A stretch of DNA of 64,000 nt from Archivesica marissinica (Eukaryota > Mollusca > Bivalvia > Venerida > Vesicomyidae), in the NCBI GenBank assembly GCA_014843695.1, contig CM026397.1, forward strand, positions 43,692,780 to 43,756,779. The letters are read 5' to 3'. Shown piece after piece: positions 62,201 through 64,000 of the stretch; positions within the stretch are counted from its first letter, which is position 1; each line of letters begins with the position of its first letter. The notes beneath the pieces are model-generated. The model saw nothing but the letters and a program-made list of their open reading frames with translations. It did no database searches and was not told the DNA's origin. Both the position numbers and the translations under genes were made by a program.

Positions 62201-62437
62201 ACCAGCTGTTCTGTTGGATATCTGTGGTTTACTGTACACATATCACCAGCTGTTCTGTAGGATATGTGTGGTTTACTGTACACATATCACCAGCTGTTAC
62301 TGTTGGATATCTGTCATTTACTGGACACCTGGTACTGGTTGTTATGAATTAGTTTTATGTATATTTCAGTCTTGACGATTACAGCAAGCGGACAAACCTG
62401 ATTGATAAGATCTTTGGTGGTTATCTGCGGTCACAAG
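34903..62437 (+). CDS. USP36/USP42/USP17-like ubiquitin-specific protease (six exons, 3' part outside window)
   Basis: The gene-level entry covers exons 34903-35234, 37167-37397, 48742-48852, 56324-56347, 56819-56915 and 62370-62437. USP enzymes are cysteine proteases that remove ubiquitin from proteins. USP36/42 homologues in vertebrates are nuclear or nucleolar. Joined, the frame holds without a stop and carries GNTCFLNATLQCL (Cys box), CILCNAQ, FIKNLQ, RQEDAHEYLRLTLTRMQQC and KIFGGYLRSQ, in the same order and similar spacing as this USP group. Every intron is GT-AG, and phases match (1-1 at four junctions, then 2). The catalytic His and Asp boxes and the zinc-binding Cys pairs should lie in exons beyond 64000. 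Relative to the group, the segment before QEDAHE is about seven residues longer, and the first exon is a Ser/Thr-rich repeat. Orthology to one member, or a divergent paralogue, is unresolved. Confidence 0.88.
35308..36570. repeat. 41-bp minisatellite in USP intron 1, about 31 copies
   Basis: The unit is acctcatgccacctgattgg, ttaagtcgatgtcacatgag, c. Variants are attccacatgattt, cataattgg and ggtgtc. The block 35570-35760 (ggtgtc, cataattgg, gtcgtgtcac) recurs at 36045-36190, so a group of units was duplicated. Units near 36180-36330 are shortened. It starts about 70 bp after the exon-1 donor. Confidence 0.94.
36571..37166. other. Rest of USP intron 1
   Basis: AT-rich sequence with the GC-rich interspersed motif at 36868-36945 (agcgagg, tgggggtatcccccct, ttttgaaata). 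It ends in the exon-2 acceptor tactaatatttcag at 37166, with tactaat as a likely branch-point sequence. Confidence 0.6.
37167..37397 (+). CDS. USP exon 2: catalytic cysteine box
   Basis: 231 nt, acceptor actaatatttcag and donor ct|gtaagt, entered and left in phase 1. The 77 residues contain LPKHVIFTNKLDSDMKYPVG, then FRNTGNTCFLNATLQCLMH, then TPPLQNYLMSAHHSLTC. The Cys codon at 37313-37315 is the expected nucleophile of the USP Cys box (G-[LN]-x-N-T-C-[FYW]-x-N). The TPPL.NY(L/M)(L/M)S.(E/A)H...C tail is characteristic of the USP36/42/17 group. This is the strongest single piece of evidence for the gene. A variable acidic stretch (GGDVEREGEGE) precedes the domain. Confidence 0.93.
37404..47663. 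repeat. 56-bp satellite filling USP intron 2
   Basis: The unit is cacaaatagataatgcttcc, agctctgtatactgctcata, tatttatggtttatca. About 165 copies are visible, and the array is interrupted by a 1000-N gap at 46245-47244. It starts within about 10 bp of the exon-2 donor. Variants (gctcacag, gctcccag, gatatgctt, tcccacaaat) occur in blocks that recur several times, for example around 39160-39560 and 40240-40620, showing higher-order duplication. Many 1-2-bp deletions accumulate between about 42900 and 45200, whereas 45300-46240 and 47300-47600 are nearly perfect. Confidence 0.96.
46245..47244. other. Assembly gap, exactly 1000 N, inside the 56-bp satellite
   Basis: A placeholder gap. The same satellite lies on both sides, so the missing sequence is probably more of it. 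Open frames crossing it are artefacts. Confidence 1.
47740..48016 (-). mobile_element. tRNA-derived SINE, family 1, minus strand
   Basis: The head at the right end reads (minus strand) gacagacggatctgtagtcc, with A box tagtccagtggtaacacgc and B box aggttcgatcccc. The body contains taaaccgaggtctcgtgtcg and gtgcacgtaaaagaacca. The tail is gacgataaataaa. A partly repeated tail lies at 47690-47735 and a truncated scrap at 48017-48083. It is the same family as 59329-59580. Confidence 0.88.
48084..48315. other. Unique part of USP intron 2
   Basis: AT-rich sequence. No gene or repeat recognised. Confidence 0.35.
48316..48513. mobile_element. MITE with Tc1/mariner-like ends
   Basis: The left end is cagttaaacctgtgctaatg, and the right end is the reverse complement of cagtcaaatctgtcaataaa. 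Both are flanked by TA (48314-48315 and 48514-48515). About 200 bp, non-coding. The TA duplication and CAGT ends are typical of short elements mobilised by Tc1/mariner transposases. Confidence 0.8.
48742..48852 (+). CDS. USP exon 3: CxxC segment
   Basis: 111 nt, acceptor tgtttatttacag at 48741 and donor cagt|gtaagt at 48852/48853, phase 1 to 1. The joined residues read C-SLKRKKCILCNAQNLTKQS, then INGCKSLKPTWFIKNLQ. USP36/42/17 have C.....CMLC..Q.HI..A........I.P..FI..L at exactly this place, between the Cys box and QEDAHE. That colinearity, together with phase matching, identifies an exon with modest residue identity. Its donor is the first degenerate unit of the intron-3 satellite. Confidence 0.8.
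48850..54833. repeat. 49-bp satellite filling USP intron 3, about 120 copies
   Basis: The unit is tgtacagtgtaagtgtgtag, tgtcagtgtttgtgtattaa, caacctgca. The first degenerate copy overlaps the exon-3 donor itself (cagtgtaagtatagtgtttg). Shortened units lack agtgtaagtgt or aacaacctg. A multi-unit block at about 49600-50480 (double tgtgtagtgtcag units, then a short run) recurs at about 51130-52180, so kilobase-scale segments were duplicated. Pure TG runs have expanded at 53215-53254 and 53488-53511. Confidence 0.96.
54836..55030. repeat. 22-bp minisatellite, about eight copies
   Basis: The unit is aaggtgtctccctattattc plus ca, with aaaccgtctcc and aagatgtctcc variants. It lies directly after the 49-bp satellite. 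Confidence 0.9.
55031..55224. other. Unique part of USP intron 3
   Basis: Nothing recognised. Confidence 0.3.
55225..55710 (+). repeat. ~41-bp array grading into a SINE head
   Basis: About nine units of gatgccaatgttactggtag, tggaagtcgtgat and ggtgctgt or agtgcatt. The last unit runs straight into gtggtagtgcgttcacttca, ...gttcatacccagctg, attgtgcccttaggcaaagc. This matches SINE family 3 at 62563-62760 (tggaagtcgtgatag, agttcgagcccagctgg, attgtgcccttaggcaag). The array thus seems to have grown from the 5' end of a SINE. Confidence 0.8.
55725..56250. repeat. 43-bp minisatellite, about 12 copies, upstream of the microexon
   Basis: The unit is tgttgcatgtgtcgtgtata, tgtcttgtagagttctactg, atg. Each unit holds a branch-point-like ctactgat and an acceptor-like tgtcttgtag. 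It ends about 70 bp before the strong acceptor at 56323. Confidence 0.93.
56324..56347 (+). CDS. USP exon 4: 24-nt microexon
   Basis: The acceptor has an unusually long pyrimidine tract (56290-56323, ending ttctcttctgtag), and the donor is acag|gtaac at 56347/56348. It encodes, with split codons, SKDDGIYT and then the first base of Glu. Phase is 1 at both ends. Without it, exon 3 joined directly to exon 5 would create a TAG stop, so either this microexon or another undetected exon is required. It lies just before the GRQEDAHEYL block and lengthens that linker relative to the family. Confidence 0.65.
56425..56660 (+). mobile_element. tRNA-derived SINE, family 3 type, in USP intron 4
   Basis: A tandemly doubled head (gcgtctcagtggatcctctg, gtaatggatagggtgtc) is followed by a tRNA-like ccgccttttaagcggga anticodon arm and tgtttgagcaccg as B box. 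The tail is tcttctctctccttcatggt, ggattccatcag, gaggtctcgagaacgatta. The tail matches that of the SINE at 62563-62760. Confidence 0.75.
56819..56915 (+). CDS. USP exon 5: QEDAHE box
   Basis: 97 nt, acceptor acattttacag at 56818 and donor aaca|gtaagt at 56915/56916, entered in phase 1 and left in phase 2. It encodes IGQTRGRQEDAHEYLRLTLT then RMQQCALIGQE. The QEDAHE(F/Y)L...(T/I)..MQ.ACL.G pattern is the second conserved block of the USP36/42/17 catalytic domain, part of the fold around the active-site cleft. This is the second strongest exon. Confidence 0.92.
57090..57267. mobile_element. Complete MITE, TIR CAGTCAAACCTG, in USP intron 5
   Basis: 178 bp between perfect 12-bp inverted repeats (cagtcaaacctg / caggtttgactg), flanked by TA on both sides. 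Inside are repeated ttaagcagcca motifs. A fragment of the same family is at 33920-34038. The element at 48316 has similar ends but a different interior. Confidence 0.9.
57350..59205. repeat. 73/74-bp minisatellite in USP intron 5, about 25 copies
   Basis: The unit is aatctcacgacagactactg, ctcactcacaaacaattgtt, tacctctgacagtgtacatg, gacaaaatcaatac. Variants: catgac for catggac, cacaacacac, and ctgcaaac for ctcacaaac. Runs of variants repeat, as expected for unequal exchange. Confidence 0.95.
59329..59580 (+). mobile_element. tRNA-derived SINE, family 1, copy in first duplicate
   Basis: The head is gacggatctgtagtccagtg (A box), an anticodon arm ctggactgataatccag and B box aggttcgacccct. The body is gtgcacgtaaaagaacc and the tail gacgataaataaac. 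It can be folded like a tRNA with a GAT anticodon loop, but it lacks a closed acceptor stem and is followed by the SINE body, so it is not a tRNA gene. Confidence 0.9.
59655..60098. repeat. 44/45-bp array, first short block
   Basis: About ten units of tggtttactgtacacatatc, accagctgttctg plus a variable ttggatatc / caggattgc / taggatgtc joint. It belongs to the duplicated segment. Confidence 0.93.
60157..60408 (+). mobile_element. tRNA-derived SINE, family 1, copy in second duplicate
   Basis: Almost identical to 59329-59580 because it was copied together with its surroundings rather than inserted independently. Confidence 0.9.
60483..62325. repeat. 44/45-bp minisatellite in USP intron 5, about 41 copies
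   Basis: Same unit as 59655-60098. A two-unit cassette (tgttactgttggatatcggt then tgttctgtaggatgtctgtg, 89 bp) is repeated at least five times between about 61100 and 61560. It is followed by a run of the ttggatatcgg form. It ends about 45 bp before the exon-6 acceptor. Long Cys/Tyr/Val/His-rich open frames arise from the 89-bp and 44-bp periods and are not genes. Confidence 0.95.
62370..62437 (+). CDS. USP exon 6: IFGGYLRSQ box
   Basis: 68 nt, acceptor tttatgtatatttcag at 62369 and donor caag|gtatgc at 62437/62438, entered in phase 2 and left in phase 1. With the split His codon it encodes HLDDYSKRTNLIDKIFGGYL then RSQ. USP36/42 have LDR.TQATTLV.QIFGGYLRSRV and USP17 has a similar ...SK.TTLIHQIFGGYWRSQI, so the match is clear. 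The next exon, starting the zinc-ribbon Cys pair, should be right of 64000. Confidence 0.92.
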
Positions 62438-62562
62438 GTATGCATAAAGTATTTATGAAAAGTAACTGTACGCCATCTTGTATATGTATGCATGATATAT
62501 ATGTATTAATTATGGTATATCCTATGTGAGTAGAGTCAGCATCACATACTATCATACAAACC
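62438..62562. other. Start of USP intron 6
   Basis: AT-rich intron sequence after the gtatgc donor. Nothing else recognised. Confidence 0.6.
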
Positions 62563-62760
62563 TTGTGGAAGTCGTGATAGTTCGGTGCTTGCGGATTCGC
62601 TTCATGTGCGAAAGTCCCGGAGTTCGAGCCCAGCTGGAGCTGTTATGATTGTGCCCTTAGGCAAGGCATTTAAATTCCACATGCCTCTTCTCTCTCCCTC
62701 GTGGTGATGGATTCCATCAGGAATGAGATCTCGAGAGTGATTAATATAAGTTAATAGAAC
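62563..62760 (+). mobile_element. tRNA-derived SINE, family 3, in USP intron 6
   Basis: The head is tggaagtcgtgatagttcgg, B box gagttcgagcccagc, then attgtgcccttaggcaaggc. The tail is ctcttctctctccctcgtgg, ggattccatcaggaatgaga, tctcgagagtgatta. It abuts the 63-bp array. Confidence 0.85.
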
Positions 62761-62779
62761 TTGTTTCGCAATCGAGCTC

Positions 62780-64000
62780 ATAAACATAGCACTGCGGCAG
62801 AGACAATGCCAAGCAAAATGTTGTAGATTTGTATAAACTAAACCTAGCATAGCACTGCGGCAGAGACAATGCCAAGCAAAATGTTGTAGATTTGTATAAA
62901 CTAAACCTAGCATAGCACTGCGGCAGAGACAATGCCAAGTAAAATGTTGTAGATTTGTATAAACTAAACCTAGCATAGCACTGCGGCAGAGACAATGCCA
63001 AGTAAAATGTTGTAGATTTGTATAAACTAAACCTAGCATAGCACTGCGGCAGAGACAATGCCAAGCAAAATGTTGTAGATTTGTATAAACTAAACCTAGC
63101 ATAGCACTGCAGCAGAGACAATGCCAAGTAAAATGTTGTAGATTTGTATAAACTAAGCCTAACATAGCACTGCGGCAGAGACAATGCCAAGGAAAATGTT
63201 GTAGATTTGTATAAACTAAACCTAGCATAGCACTGCGGCAGAGACAATGCCAAGTAAAATGTTGTAGATTTGTATAAACTAAACCTAACGTAGCAGTGCG
63301 GCAGAGACAATGCCAAGTAAAATGTTGTAGATTGTATAAACTAAACCTAACATAGCACTGCGGCAGAGACAATGCCAAGTAAAATGTTGTAGATTTGTAT
63401 AAACTAAACCTAACATAGCACTGCGGCAGAGACAATGCCAAGCGCGGCAGAGACAATGCCAAGCAAAATGTTGTAGATTTGTATAAACTAAACCTAGCAT
63501 AGCACTGCGGCAGAGACAATGCCAAGTAAAATGTTGTAGATTTGTATAAACTAAACCTAACATAGCACTGCGGCAGAGACAATGCCAAGCAAAATGTTGT
63601 AGATTTGTATAAACTAAACCTAGCATAGCACTGCGGCAGAGACAATGCCAAGTAAAATGTTGTAGATTTGTATAAACTAAACCTAACGTAGCAGTGCGGC
63701 AGAGACAATGCCAAGTAAAATGTTGTAGATTTGTATAAACTAAACCTAACGTAGCACTGCGGCAGAGACAATGCCAAGTAAAATGTTGTAGATTTGTATA
63801 AACTAAACCTAGCATAGCACTGCGGCAGAGACAATGCCAAGCAAAATGTTGTAGATTGTATAAACTAAACCTAACATAGCACTGCGGCAGAGACAATGCC
63901 AAGCAAAATGTTGCAGATTTGTATAAACTAAACCTAACATAGCACTGCGGCAGAGACAATGCCAAGTAAAATGTTGTAGATTTGTATAACCTAAACCTAG
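62780..64000. repeat. 63-bp minisatellite, about 19 copies, runs off the window
   Basis: The unit is aaaatgttgtagatttgtat, aaactaaacctagcatagca, ctgcggcagagacaatgcca, agc. Variants: agcaa/agtaa, ctagcat/ctaacat/ctaacgt. A partial unit (gcggcagagacaatgccaag) is repeated at about 63424-63462. Minus-strand open frames of up to about 410 codons exist because 63 is divisible by 3. They have no domain and are not called. Confidence 0.95.

Noticed and set aside
59614..62375. Cys/Tyr-rich repeat protein of up to 326 codons
   Set aside because: An intronic 44/89-bp array between USP exons 5 and 6, with many overlapping frames.
62602..63965. 412-codon minus-strand repeat protein
   Set aside because: The 63-bp period keeps the frame open, and the C-terminal end is antisense SINE sequence.

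Overview
The window looks like animal nuclear DNA. It carries a deubiquitinase gene split into short exons with GT-AG introns, a 5'-truncated L2/CR1-type LINE, tRNA-derived SINEs, CAGTCAAACC-ended MITEs, and remnants of MULE and hAT transposons. This mixture is typical of a marine invertebrate, and a mollusc such as a bivalve is my best guess. That is an inference from repeat style and not a species identification. Two runs of exactly 1000 N (7352-8351 and 46245-47244) are scaffold gaps, so copy numbers next to them are unreliable.

Tandem repeats dominate. By my interval tally about 45 kb of the roughly 62 kb of determined sequence lies in some thirty unrelated minisatellite or satellite families, with units of about 21 to 122 bp. 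The largest are a 32-bp satellite (8352-16639, resuming at 19091-19769), a 56-bp satellite (37404-47663) and a 49-bp satellite (48850-54833). Most long open frames are artefacts of arrays whose period is a multiple of three (24, 21, 36, 51, 33, 63 bp).

Layout. 1-2566: 24-bp and 54-bp arrays. 2567-5228: nested inverted-repeat element with a decayed MULE transposase on the minus strand. 5229-7351: palindromic ~30-bp, 80-bp and CA-rich arrays. 8352-19769: 32-bp satellite interrupted by a LINE (16640-19090). 19855-22725: 26-, 21- and 36-bp arrays. 23124-23803: hAT transposase remnant on the minus strand containing an in-frame 51-bp minisatellite. 24169-27727: 43-, 79- and 51-bp arrays. 27728-34813: mostly unique sequence with 37-, 41-, 53-, ~120-, 33-, 40- and 47-bp arrays, a SINE and a MITE fragment. 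34903-62437: a plus-strand gene of the USP36/USP42/USP17 deubiquitinase group. 62438-64000: its next intron, with a SINE and a 63-bp array running off the window.

The USP gene is the one convincing host gene. I assembled six exons by hand: 34903-35234, 37167-37397, 48742-48852, 56324-56347, 56819-56915 and 62370-62437. The splice phases agree at every junction. The joined product runs in family order through the catalytic Cys box, a CxxC segment, the QEDAHE box and the IFGGYLRSQ box. The His/Asp half of the catalytic domain should lie past the right edge. Its introns are filled with satellites, several of which begin or end within tens of bases of a splice site. The 49-bp intron-3 satellite repeats the exon-3 splice-donor sequence about a hundred times.
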